Of a DNA stretch of 64,000 bases, positions 54,617 to 64,000 are shown piece after piece. Each line of letters opens with the position of its first letter. Position 1 is the first letter of the stretch. This DNA is from Flavobacterium sp. Lineage in GTDB: Bacteria; Bacteroidota; Bacteroidia; Flavobacteriales; Flavobacteriaceae. The position numbers and the translations under genes were made by a program. The notes below the pieces were generated by a model that saw only the letters and a list, made by a program, of their open reading frames with translations, had not been told where the DNA came from and searched no databases. The DNA lies in contig JADKDN010000009.1 in the NCBI GenBank assembly GCA_016718345.1, positions 1 through 64,000 on the forward strand, given 5' to 3'.

Positions 54617-55839
54617 TCTTCTTTATCCACAGCATCTTTGTAATCTGGATACAAAAATTTATTGTAAGGGAAACGGGTAATGTGAATTTGTCTTACCGCT
54701 TCATAAACACGCTCTCTAAATTCCTCTATGTTTTCTTTATTAACAGCCGAAATAAACAAGGCGTTTTCTTCACCAACATTGCTCATCCAAGTAGATTTCC
54801 ATTCTTCGAGAGTGTAGTGCCTTTTGGTTTTTTCAGTAATTAAATCATCCTCATCAATGGTAAGGTGTTTGAACGCATCAATTTTATTAAAAACCATTAT
54901 GGTTGGTTTATTACTACTTTTGATATCTAATAAAGTTTGATTTACGGATGCAATGTGATCTTCAAAATCTGGATGTGAAATATCTACAACATGAAGTAAT
55001 AAATCGGCCTCGCGAACTTCATCCAATGTACTTTTAAAAGAATCAACAAGTTGAGTAGGTAATTTTCTTATAAAACCAACTGTGTCAGAAAGTAAAAAAG
55101 GTAAATTTTTAATTACTACTTTTCTAACCGTGGTGTCTAATGTTGCAAAAAGTTTGTTTTCGACAAAAACTTCACTCTTACTTATAACATTCATTAGAGT
55201 TGATTTTCCAACATTGGTGTAACCAACGAGAGCAACGCGAACCATAGCTCCACGATTTCCTCTTTGAACCGACATTTGTTTATCAATAACTTTAATTTTC
55301 TCTTTTAATAAAGAGATTCTGTCTCTAACAATACGTCTGTCGGTTTCTATTTCGGTTTCACCAGGACCACGCATACCAATACCTCCTTTTTGACGTTCTA
55401 AGTGTGTCCACATTCCAGAAAGTCTGGGTAATAAATAAATGCATTGGGCGAGTTCTACTTGTGTTTTAGCATAAGAAGATTCTGCTCTTTGAGCGAAAAT
55501 ATCTAGGATGAGATTGGTTCGATCTAAAACTTTGCAATCTAAAATTTTGGTAATGTTTTTTTGTTGAGATGGAGACAACTCGTCGTCAAAAATTACGGTT
55601 GAAACCTTATTTTGTTTTATATAACGATTAATTTCATCCATCTTTCCTGTTCCTAAAAAAGTTTTAGGATTTGGTCGTTCCATTTTTTGAAAAAAACGTT
55701 TTATAACTTCACCACCAGCAGTAAAGGTTAGGAATTCTAATTCATCAAGATATTCAGTTAGTTTATCTTCTGATTGATTTTGAGTTATGATTCCAACGAT
55801 AACCGTTTTCTCAAATTTTGTAGTTTCTTTTTCTAGCAT
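54613..55839 (-). CDS. hflX: GTPase HflX
   Basis: 408 aa ribosome-associated GTPase. The N-terminal HflX domain (TGKMDEINRYIKQNKVSTVIFDDELSPSQQKNI in pieces) and RLSGMWTHLERQKGGIGMRGPGETEIETDRR (in pieces) precede the G domain with P-loop LVGYTNVGKSTL, DTVGFIRKLP (G3) and FNKIDA (G4). Homologues split or rescue stalled ribosomes under stress. Confidence 0.94.
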   Translation of the reverse strand: MLEKETTKFEKTVIVGIITQNQSEDKLTEYLDELEFLTFTAGGEVIKRFFQKMERPNPKTFLGTGKMDEINRYIKQNKVSTVIFDDELSPSQQKNITKILDCKVLDRTNLILDIFAQRAESSYAKTQVELAQCIYLLPRLSGMWTHLERQKGGIGMRGPGETEIETDRRIVRDRISLLKEKIKVIDKQMSVQRGNRGAMVRVALVGYTNVGKSTLMNVISKSEVFVENKLFATLDTTVRKVVIKNLPFLLSDTVGFIRKLPTQLVDSFKSTLDEVREADLLLHVVDISHPDFEDHIASVNQTLLDIKSSNKPTIMVFNKIDAFKHLTIDEDDLITEKTKRHYTLEEWKSTWMSNVGEENALFISAVNKENIEEFRERVYEAVRQIHITRFPYNKFLYPDYKDAVDKED

Positions 55840-55857
55840 TAGTTCTTAAATGTTATG

Positions 55858-55891
55858 CAAATTTAGTGATTTACAAAACAATAAAAATCAA
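55858..55891 (-). promoter_or_regulatory. Promoter of hflX
   Basis: On the minus strand, TTG (55889-55891) and TAAATTTG (55858-55865) are separated by 23 nt, matching Bacteroidota -33/-7 spacing. The -7 element ends 18 nt before the hflX ATG. Confidence 0.6.
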
Positions 55892-56014
55892 AATAAACAT
55901 TTAAGAGTTTATTTCTTAGAAGGGTTCTATATCAAAGTTTTAAACTTTTACAAAAAGCAAAAAAACACTATATTGCATCAGTAATACACATGAACAAAAT
56001 TGCATTTCAGAACT

Positions 56015-59000
56015 ATGAAAAAACATTTACCGTTGCTTGTTTTTATTTTATCGATTTACAATTTAAGTGCTCAAAATCTCATTGTTAATGGCGATTTTGA
56101 GAGTGGTGGTAATGGGGTTGGTTTCATTACAGATGGAGCAGGTTATTCAGAGCTTTTAGCTCCTTTTCAGGTCAACAGTTTCAGGAAATTTTGCTTTAGC
56201 TACCAATCCAATATCAGTTAATTCCTCTATATTTATCAACGCAGGAGATCATACTACAGGGTCAGGAAAAATGTTGATTGTAGATGGAAATACAACAGCA
56301 GGCTCGCCTCGATTTTGGAAGGCAGGCAATGCTGGATCTGTATTTGTGGATTGACTATTGGTACTTCTTATACTTTTAGTTATTGGGTAAAATCAATTTC
56401 AACTACGGTCACTTAACGCATCCACGCAGGCAGGTATAGGTATTTCTTTTACTGGAGCAGGAAGCATTGTTCCAACTCCTTTTAGTTCAGTTGTTCCATT
56501 GCCTGCTTCGGGATGGAAGCAAGTGGTTTATACTTTTAAAGCAACTGCAACCTGTGTTTCTATTGAACTTTGGAATAATAATGTAAATGCAACAGGGAAT
56601 GACTTTGCAGTTGATGATTTTTTCCCCTAACAAGACTACAACCTTTATCATTAAACTATACATCACAGAGTCCTACTTGTCCTGGTTTATCAAATGGGTC
56701 TATATCAGGTTTTGGAATAGGAGGTGTTTTACCTATGCCAATTATACTTTGACAGGGATTATTCCTGTAGTTGCATCTATTACAAACAGTACAGGAATAT
56801 TTACAGGCTTAAGTGCTGAACCTATAGTCTTTCTATAAAGATGCGGTTAATACGGTTATCACGCAAAACAACATTGTTTTAACGACACCGACTGATTTAA
56901 CAGTCAGTTCAGGAGTGACAAATTGTTCATCAACATCAACAGCTTTATCAGTAAGCGGAGGCTCTTCGGGTTATACTTGGACAGCATCCCCTTCAGATCC
57001 GACTTTAACTACACCAAATGTTTCAAATCCAACTGTCAGTCCAACACAGACAACAATTTATACAGTAACTTCTAGTTCTGTAATTACTAATGATGAATTA
57101 ATATATAATGGTGATTTTTCATTAGGGAATGTTGGATTTAGTACTGATTATAAGTATTTGGTAGTTTCACCGGGAGCTCAGGGCGTTACGGAATTACAAC
57201 CAATGCAAATAGTTATTGGAGTGGTTTTCAACCATGCGTAGAACGTTTATCTCCTGGTGTAGGAAAAATGATGGTGGCTGACGGTTCAATTGTGAATGGG
57301 GGGAACGACAGGGTTTGGTGTCAAACAGTTGCTGTAAAGCCAGGTCAGAATTATGTTTTTAGTTATTGGTCAGAATCTATTCAATCGGCAACATTGGCAA
57401 ATATAGAAGTTCTTATTAACGGAGTTTCTATTGCACCTCCTGCCTCTACAGGAGGAGTTTGTAATTGGTTAAAGAAGACGATCAATTGGAGTTCTGGTGT
57501 AAGTACTACAGCTGAAATTTGTATATATGATAGAAGTATCATTTCAGCAGGAAATGACTTTGCTATTGATGATATATCATTTAAAGAATCCTCAGCTACT
57601 TGTAATTTATCTAAGTCTGTTACCGTTACTATTCCAAACCCAATAAACTTAATAATTACAAATCCATCATTTGTTTGTTCACCTGGATCGGTAGATATTA
57701 CACAGCCTTCTATTACAGCAGGTAGCACTACTGGAACAGTAATTTCATATTGGAGAGATGCAGCTGGGACAGTTCCATTACTTAATCCAAACAGCATAAC
57801 ATTATCTGGTACATACTACATTAAAAGCACAATTGCTCCATGTTCAGTTATCAAGCCAGTTGTTGTTGATATTCTTACAAACAACACCATAAGTTTGTCT
57901 TCTGGTGTAGGAACTAACGCTCAAACCAGAGTATTAATACACCTATTACTACTATTACGTATAACACTACAGGAAGTACAGGAGCTACGTTCTTAGGGCT
58001 TCCATCAGGGGTTAATGGTGTTTGGTCAGCCAATACAGTGACGATTTCAGGAACTCCATCTGTTTCGGTAGGGTCTCCCTATAGTTACACAGTAACCTTA
58101 ACTGGGGGGTGTGGAATTATCAGTACAACAGGAACTATTTCTGTGAATCCTAATAACACCATAAGTTTATCATCTGCTGTAGGAACTAATGCCCAAACGG
58201 TTTGTATCAATGGACCTATTACCACTATTACGTACACTACTAGAGGGGCCACAGGGGCCACGTTCTTAGGGCTTCCATCAGGGGTTAATGGCGTTTGGTC
58301 AGCCAATACAGTGACAATTTCAGGAACTCCATCTGTTTCGGTAGGGTCTCCCTATACTTACACAGTAACCTTAACTGGAGGTGCAGGAACAATCAGTACA
58401 ACAGGAACAATTTCTGTGAATCTCAATAATACCGTAAGTCTATCTTCTGCTGTAGCATCCGATGCTCAGACTGTTTGTATCAATGCACCTATTGCCAATA
58501 TTACGCATACCACTAGGGACTAGGAGCCACGTTCTTAGGGCTTCCATCAGGGGTTAATGGTGTTTGGTCGGCCAATACAGTAACAATTTCAGGAACTCCA
58601 TCTGTTTCGGTAGGGTCTCCCTATAGTTACACAGTAACCTTAACTGGGGGGTGTGGAACTGTAAGTACAACAGGAACTATTTCAGTGAATCCTAATAATA
58701 TTCCCACCTTCAGTCCAGTAAGTTCAATATGCTCAGGAGATATTTTATCACCATTGCCTACTAACTCTCTCAACGGAATAACAGGAACATGGTCTCCAGT
58801 TTTAAACAATACAGCAACAACCATTTATACTTTTACACCAAGTTCAAATCAATGTTCAACAACATCTAATTTGACAATAAATGTTACTCCTATAAGTATT
58901 CCAACTTTTACAGTTGTAAATTCATATTGTAGAGGCAGTTTAATACCGGATTTACCCACAACATCAAACAATGGAATCATAGGGACTTGGTCTCCGAATA

Positions 59001-59968
59001 TCAATAATACAACTACCACAATCTATACTTTTATTCCCAATGTAGGTCAATGTTCATTGACAACAACTTTGACTTTAAATATTAATTCAATAGAAACGCC
59101 ATCATTTATTCCAATTGATCCTATATGTGCTGGTGCCATACTTGAACCTCTTTCTACAACATCAGTAAATGGAATTTCTGGAACATGGTCTCCAGCTTTA
59201 AATAATACGCTTACTACAGAATATAGTTTCACACCTAATTTAGGACAATGTGGGACTCCTGTAAAACTAACCATAACCGTAATTCCAAATACGACACCAA
59301 TTTTCGACCCAATTAGTCCAATATGTTCAGGAGATTTTTTGTCTCCACTTCCTAATATTTCTATTAATGGTATAACTGGTTTTTGGTCTCCTATTCTAGA
59401 TAACACAATTACAAAGACCTATAATTTCACTCCAAGTTCAGGGCAATGTGCTACTTCTCAAACAGTAACAATTTTGGTAAATTCAATTCCAGAGTTTTCG
59501 ATTTCGGGCGTTTGTGATGGTACTGACTTTGTTTTAAGTAGCAGTCAAGAAAATAATTCAGATAACTTGACCTATTCATGGTATAATGCTTTAAATGAAA
59601 AAATAGGAAGTTCTCCGACTGTTAAAATTACACAGAAAGGGAATTATAGTGTTGAGGTTGAAGATGGTAAATGTAAAGCTTCCAAAGATTTTGAGGTAAA
59701 CAGTATATTTTGTGAAATTCCAAAAGGGATTTCACCAAATAATGATCAAAGAAATGACTCTTTTGACTTAAGAAATTTAACCGTAAACAAACTTGAGATT
59801 TTCGATAGATATGGAGTAAAGGTGTATAGTAAATTAAACTATCAAAACGAATGGGATGGAACAAGCGATAAAGGACAGAAATTACCCGATGGAACTTATT
59901 ATTATGTGGTAGAATTTAAATCTGGTAAATCAAAAACAGGATGGGTATATCTTAATCGAGAGAATTAA
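56015..59968 (+). CDS. T9SS type B sorting-domain surface protein (many frameshifts)
   Basis: About 1,317 aa when joined. A signal peptide (LPLLVFILSIYNLSAQN) leads to a jelly-roll-type domain (LIVNGDFESGGNGVGF, HTTGSGKMLIVDGNTT), a second such domain near 57090-57590 (DELIYNGDFSLGN, GKMMVADGS), then three tandem 91-residue repeats (57880-58693), four 66-residue repeats (58700-59485), and a C-terminal gliding-motility-associated sorting domain (PKGISPNNDQRNDSFDLRN, EWDGTSDKGQKLPDGTYYYVVEF). At least eight frame breaks occur between 56170 and 58525. The intact paralog at 60165 matches nearly all parts. Exported and anchored on the cell surface by T9SS; likely an adhesin. Confidence 0.8.
57880..58693 (+). 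repeat. Three tandem coding repeats of 273 bp
   Basis: Unit starts at 57880, 58152 and 58425, each opening with an AAyAAyACC-type sequence (NNTISLSS in protein). About 150 bp in the second half of each unit are nearly identical, including TTCTTAGGGCTTCCATCAGG. Unit lengths are 272, 273 and 269 bp; the deviations coincide with frame breaks. Protein unit 91 residues with ATFLGLPSGVNGVWSANTVT. Confidence 0.85.
58700..59485 (+). repeat. Four tandem coding repeats of 198 bp
   Basis: Units begin at 58700, 58898, 59096 and 59294, exactly 198 bp apart, each coding a 66-residue module: (I/T)PTF, a cysteine in ICSG or ICAG, SPLPTTS, NGITGTWSP, NTTTTIYTFTP and GQC. Diverged at DNA level, unlike the 273-bp repeats. 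Confidence 0.85.
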
Positions 59969-60046
59969 TTATTTTTTAAAAAATAGTCAAAAAAATATAT
60001 TATTCATAATTTCAACAAAAAAATCAAAATATTTTTCAACACTACT

Positions 60047-60056
60047 ACGTTTTCGT
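60047..60056. promoter_or_regulatory. ACGTTTTCGT element upstream of the second surface protein gene
   Basis: The same 10-mer core as in the two gdhA palindromes, here flanked to TACG-TTTT-CGTA, 108 nt before the start codon at 60165. The remaining intergenic DNA (59969-60164) is AT-rich with no other clear signal. Confidence 0.35.
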
Positions 60057-60164
60057 ATCCTCTGTAAGATATAATTACATAAAGAAGTTTAGTTTTTTGT
60101 ATAGTTTTACAATCCAAACAAAAAACTAATAGTTTATTAAACAAATCTTAAAACTTTTTTAGTA

Positions 60165-63100
60165 ATGAAAAAAACAACTTGGACAATAGTTTTTTTATTA
60201 ATCTTATCGTTTTCAAATATTTATTCACAAAATCGTCTTGTTAATGGTGATTTTGAAAACGGAGGTAATGGCGTAGGTTTTAGTATAAATAGTTCGCAGT
60301 ACCTACAATTATCTCCTCCATTTTCAGGAAATACTTCTCCTGGGAATTATGCAGTTACAGATAATCCTAAACTATTAAACACGGCTAATTTTATTGCTGG
60401 AGGAGATCATACTTCAGGTTCTGGAAAGATGCTTGTTGTAGATGCTACAACTTCTGGAGGACAACAACGATTTTGGAGAGCTGGAGATAATGGAGGTGGA
60501 GCTTGTGGCTTGGCGGTAGGAACGGTTTATACATTCAGTTATTGGATAAAATCTGTATCAACTCTTGTAACTGGGCCGAGTACACAGGCAGATATTAAGA
60601 TCATTTTTAACAATGCCTCAAATATTACTTTAGTGTCTGGAAATACCTTTGCCCCGTTACCTGCTTCGGGATGGCAACAAGTCATTTATACCTTTACACC
60701 AACCAATCAATGTGTTAATATTGAGATTTATGATAACAATCTAAGTGCAATTGGGAATGATTTTGCTGTAGATGATTTTTCATTGACCGCTCCACCTGCC
60801 CCATTAACTATTTCGAGTTCAAAATTAAATCCATCTTGTCCAAGAGCTTCAGATGCAACAATAGTAGCTTATCCTAATGGAGGTGTTGCTCCTTACACAT
60901 TTTCTTTAGCAGGTACATCAACAGCAACTAATACATCTGGTATTTTTCAAGGATTAGCAGAAGGCAACTATACGGTTACTGTAACTGATTCTAACAATCC
61001 AGCTAGTGTAGCGACCACATCATCAATTTCTATTGTTGCACCGTTAGATTTAACATTATCTTCATCATCAACAGGTTGTAATTTTCCCGGCACACCAATA
61101 ACACTTACAGCAGCAAACGGTGGAACTTCTTACAGTTGGACCGCTTCAACGGGAATTCAAATTTTGGAATCTGACGATGTTGTTTTGGTCAATCCTCAGG
61201 AAACTACAACCTACACAGTAACTTCAACAACTTCGTCTTTAACAAAACCTAATTTAATTGAAAATGGAGATTTTGAATCGGGGACTTCAGGTTTTTTCTC
61301 AGATTATGGATATTCAACTTCAAATACAAGTGGTGCACAATTTGCTTATGGTGTTGTAAGCAATCCGAAAAACTGGTTTGTTGATTTTGTTACGAGTACT
61401 GATCATAGCGGTTCTGGTAAGATGTTGGTTGCTGATGGCGCTACGAATCCTAATAAAGTTATTTGGTCACAATCATTACCAGTTGAAAATAATAAACAAT
61501 ATACTTTTTCGTTTTGGGCTCAAAATTTAGTTGCTAGTAACCCAGCTCAATTTCAGGTTTTGATAAATGGTGCGCCAATTACTATATCGCCTATATCAGC
61601 AGCTAATGGTTCCGCATCAGGTTGGACAAACATTACTGGAATTTGGAATTCAGTTAACGCCACGATAGCTACGATAAAAATCATTGATACAAACACGGCC
61701 TCGAGTGGTAATGACTTTGCATTAGATGACATTTCTTTTAGTACACCAACTCCTAAAACTTGTAATCTATCTACTCAGTTAACAATAACTATTGGAGGTG
61801 TAAAGCCTATAACAAATTTTTCTTATCAAACTCCAGTTTGTAAAAGTGGTATAAATCCTATTCCATCTCCTGCTTTAGGTTTTACAAACGGAGGTGTATA
61901 TTCTGAATTGACAGGCCTATTGTCAATTGATTCTGTTACTGGAGAAATAAATTTAGCAGCTTCACCTAGTGGAACTTATACAGTTAAATATCTCGTTGCA
62001 GAAAATTCAGAAATCTGTCAAGCGGAAGGATTTTCAACATTTGATGTAATTATAAACGATCTTTTGCCAGCACCAGTGGTAACAACTCCTGTTAATTATT
62101 GTATCAATGCATCTGCTACAGCATTGTCTGCTACAGCATTATCTGGAGCTACTCTAAATTGGTATGGTACAGATGAGACAGGGGGAGTAGCATCATCAAT
62201 TCCTACCACACCATTAACAACTTCAATAGGCTCAACAACCTATTATGTGAGTCAAAGTGTTGGTGTTTGTGAAAGTTTGCGGGTACCAATTACAGTTACA
62301 ATTAGTGATTTATCAATTCCAATATTTGCTGGTATACCACAATCAGTTTGTTCAGACTCAACTGTGCAGACTTTACCAATAGCTTCAGCAAATAATATTC
62401 AAGGAACATGGAATCCAGCTATTATTAATACTACAGCGACTACAACATATGTTTTCACACCCAATTCTGGACAATGTGCAACAACTGCAACAGTAACTAT
62501 TAATGTTAATTCTAGTACGGTTCCAACATTTAATGTTGTGGAACCAATATGTTCAGGAGTTGAACTTTCACCATTGCCTACAACATCTTTAAATAATATA
62601 ATTGGTACTTGGTCACCAAATTTAGACAATACAATAACAAAAATTTATACCTTTACGCCAAATTTAGGACAATGTGCGAGTAGTCAAACATTGACAATTT
62701 CAGTCAATTCGACTCCAGAGATTTCAGTATCAGCAGTTTGTGACGGAACGGATTTTGTTTTAAAAGTGAATCAAAATAATACGGATAATTTGGTATACTC
62801 ATGGTATAATTCATCAGAAGAGAAAATAGGAAGTACACCTTCTATTAAAATTGATAAAGTAGGAAATTATGAAGTTGAGGTTGCTGATGGTGCATGTAAA
62901 GTTTCGAAAAATATTGAAGTAAATAGTATATATTGCGACATCCCAAAGGGAATTTCCCCAAATGGAGATACTAAGAATGATTCATTTGATTTAACAAACT
63001 TTAGTGTAAATAAGCTAGAGATTTTTAACAGATATGGAATTAAGGTTTACACCAAATCAGGATACAAAAACGAGTGGGATGGCACCAGCGACAAAGGCCA

Positions 63101-63191
63101 AGAATTACCAGACGGGACGTATTATTATGTAGTAGAGTTTGAGAGTGGTAAGTCCAAGACGGGCTGGGTTTATCTCAACAGAGAGCATTAA
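60165..63191 (+). CDS. T9SS type B sorting-domain surface protein
   Basis: 1,008 aa, intact. A signal peptide (TIVFLLILSFSNIYSQ) is followed by a jelly-roll domain (RLVNGDFENGGNGVGF to VDDFSL, residues about 22-205), a SprB-type repeat (PSCPRASDATIVAYPNGGVAPYTFSL, about 222-290), a short Ig-like unit, and a second jelly-roll domain (ENGDFESGTSGFFSDYG, about 365-525). An Ig-like unit with NYCINASATALSATAL, two 66-residue-type repeats (62316-62711), and the C-terminal sorting domain (PKGISPNGDTKNDSFDL, EWDGTSDKGQELPDGTYYYVVEF) complete the protein. It is a close paralog of the preceding gene. Probably a surface adhesin secreted with the PorP/SprF protein encoded next. Confidence 0.9.
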   Translation: MKKTTWTIVFLLILSFSNIYSQNRLVNGDFENGGNGVGFSINSSQYLQLSPPFSGNTSPGNYAVTDNPKLLNTANFIAGGDHTSGSGKMLVVDATTSGGQQRFWRAGDNGGGACGLAVGTVYTFSYWIKSVSTLVTGPSTQADIKIIFNNASNITLVSGNTFAPLPASGWQQVIYTFTPTNQCVNIEIYDNNLSAIGNDFAVDDFSLTAPPAPLTISSSKLNPSCPRASDATIVAYPNGGVAPYTFSLAGTSTATNTSGIFQGLAEGNYTVTVTDSNNPASVATTSSISIVAPLDLTLSSSSTGCNFPGTPITLTAANGGTSYSWTASTGIQILESDDVVLVNPQETTTYTVTSTTSSLTKPNLIENGDFESGTSGFFSDYGYSTSNTSGAQFAYGVVSNPKNWFVDFVTSTDHSGSGKMLVADGATNPNKVIWSQSLPVENNKQYTFSFWAQNLVASNPAQFQVLINGAPITISPISAANGSASGWTNITGIWNSVNATIATIKIIDTNTASSGNDFALDDISFSTPTPKTCNLSTQLTITIGGVKPITNFSYQTPVCKSGINPIPSPALGFTNGGVYSELTGLLSIDSVTGEINLAASPSGTYTVKYLVAENSEICQAEGFSTFDVIINDLLPAPVVTTPVNYCINASATALSATALSGATLNWYGTDETGGVASSIPTTPLTTSIGSTTYYVSQSVGVCESLRVPITVTISDLSIPIFAGIPQSVCSDSTVQTLPIASANNIQGTWNPAIINTTATTTYVFTPNSGQCATTATVTINVNSSTVPTFNVVEPICSGVELSPLPTTSLNNIIGTWSPNLDNTITKIYTFTPNLGQCASSQTLTISVNSTPEISVSAVCDGTDFVLKVNQNNTDNLVYSWYNSSEEKIGSTPSIKIDKVGNYEVEVADGACKVSKNIEVNSIYCDIPKGISPNGDTKNDSFDLTNFSVNKLEIFNRYGIKVYTKSGYKNEWDGTSDKGQELPDGTYYYVVEFESGKSKTGWVYLNREH
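62316..62711 (+). repeat. Two tandem modules of the 66-residue family
   Basis: Modules at 62316-62519 (204 bp) and 62520-62711 (192 bp) code IPIFAGIP and VPTFNVVEPICSG units with the same GTW(S/N)P, TYVFTP and GQCA marks as the four modules in the upstream paralog. Confidence 0.75.
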
Positions 63192-63222
63192 TTTTTAAAC
63201 AGTAATTAAACAAAACATAACA

Positions 63223-64000
63223 TGAAGAAAATACATTTCATTGTCCTATTAGCCTTAGGTTTTTTAAGTGAGAGCCAAGCCCAACAAGACCCACATTATA
63301 CGCAGTACATGTATAATATGAATGTTATCAATCCCGCCTATGCAGGTTCAAAAGAGAATCTTTCCTTTGGGTTGTTGTACAGAAAACAGTGGGTAGATAT
63401 CGAAGATGCCCCATCCACATTTACCCTTTCAGGCTCTTCACCCGTTGGTAAGAATGTAGGGATAGGACTGTCTGTTATTTCAGATAAGATAGGACCAGTA
63501 GAGGAAAACAATGTCTATGGAGATTTCTCCTACACCTTGAACCTAGGAGGAGAACATCGACTAGCCTTGGGTTTAAAAGCAGGTGCCACCTTTAACAAAG
63601 TAGACTTGTTAAGTGATATCGGAAACGGTTTTGTTCCAGATGCTGATGACCCAGCCTTCTCCAAAAACACCAACAATACTTTTTTAAATATTGGAACCGG
63701 ATTATTTTACTACACCAATAAATATTATGTAGCCTTTTCCGTTCCTAATATGTTAAAATCAACCCATTTGGATTACGATGGTAAGAAATTCGGTACCGAA
63801 TCCCTACACTACTTCCTAACAGGAGGCTATGTATTTGATTTGAATCCTAATCTAAAATTCAAGCCTTTTGCGATGCTAAAATCAGCCTTTGATGCACCTC
63901 TATCTGTAGATGCTTCCACCAACTTTTTGATTTATGACAAACTCGAATTGGGAGCAACCTATCGACTAGAAGACAGCTTTGGAGCGATGATTAACTTTGC
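63223..64000 (+). CDS. PorP/SprF family T9SS membrane protein (partial)
   Basis: The first 259 codons are present; the gene runs off the right edge. A signal peptide (IHFIVLLALGFLSESQA) precedes QQDPHYTQYMYNMNVINPAYAGSKE (in pieces), the hallmark of PorP/SprF proteins, then FGLLYRKQWVDIEDAPSTF and barrel strands. These outer-membrane proteins are needed for secretion and anchoring of their neighbouring type B cargo, as SprF is for SprB. It starts 31 nt after the surface protein stop and is probably in the same operon. Confidence 0.92.

Noticed and set aside
57381..59406. Minus-strand ORFs opposite the repeat region of the first surface protein
   Set aside because: They mirror the repeat units and codon bias of the plus-strand gene and have no start context.
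57880..59485. CRISPR-like array
   Set aside because: The repeats are 198-273 bp, coding and contiguous, without unique spacers or cas genes.
1..64000. tRNA, rRNA, insertion sequences, prophage or integrative elements
   Set aside because: No cloverleaf-like sequence, rRNA segment, transposase, integrase or terminal repeats were found on either strand.

Overview
The window is chromosomal DNA of a Bacteroidota species of the family Flavobacteriaceae, most likely Flavobacterium or a close relative. The evidence is the low GC content, the recurring TAnnTTTG promoter elements, and gene families largely confined to this group: the Bat (aerotolerance) operon, DUF2480, PorZ, PorP/SprF, and gliding-motility-type C-terminal sorting domains. 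I found no rRNA, tRNA, insertion sequence, prophage or CRISPR array.

Layout. 0-5 kb: a broken serine hydrolase at the left edge, then a sufS-X-sufE-SufT-like-DUF2480 iron-sulfur cluster assembly block and a DUF3078 protein. 5-8.4 kb (minus strand): a beta-barrel protein, a PPP-type phosphatase, an AlbA_2-domain protein and an aldo/keto reductase. 8.6-19 kb: a full moxR-DUF58-X-batA-batB-batC-batD-batE operon with a creD-type membrane protein inserted between batA and batB. 19-25 kb: pheS, then deoC with two aldehyde dehydrogenase-type genes, the second lacking the catalytic half. 24.6-29.4 kb (minus): gpsA, nadD-gmk-yicC, an EamA transporter and an ArsC-like protein. 29.4-36.6 kb: a DinB-family protein, a cystathionine gamma-synthase-type enzyme, an outer-membrane protein, gdhA with a palindrome-rich control region, porZ and recO. 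36.7-48 kb: ileS, a DksA/TraR-like protein, lspA, 5-FTHF cyclo-ligase, uvrC, a patatin-barrel protein and an amino-acid permease. 48-56 kb: DUF3108, an M23 peptidase lipoprotein, pgi, small envelope proteins, a CYTH protein, dinB (Pol IV) and hflX. 56-64 kb: two paralogous, repeat-rich type IX secretion (T9SS) type B cargo proteins followed by a partial porP/sprF gene.

How the genes work together. The window is mostly housekeeping, with strong envelope content. PorZ, the two C-terminal-sorting-domain proteins and PorP/SprF belong to T9SS-dependent surface display. The Bat operon is a MoxR-VWA envelope module. deoC plus the ALDH pair fits deoxyribose-phosphate catabolism.

Quality note. About 17 of roughly 60 genes carry one or more single- or double-base indels. 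They mostly lie in or beside homopolymers, and they hit indispensable genes (ileS, gmk, nadD, gpsA). The simplest reading is uncorrected sequencing error, so these genes are reported as single loci spanning the frameshifts. I found no convincing wholly new defence or mobile system. The best candidates for new biology are an orphan small-RNA-like unit near 48.0 kb, paired operators at gdhA, the deoC/split-ALDH cassette, and the creD insertion in the Bat operon.
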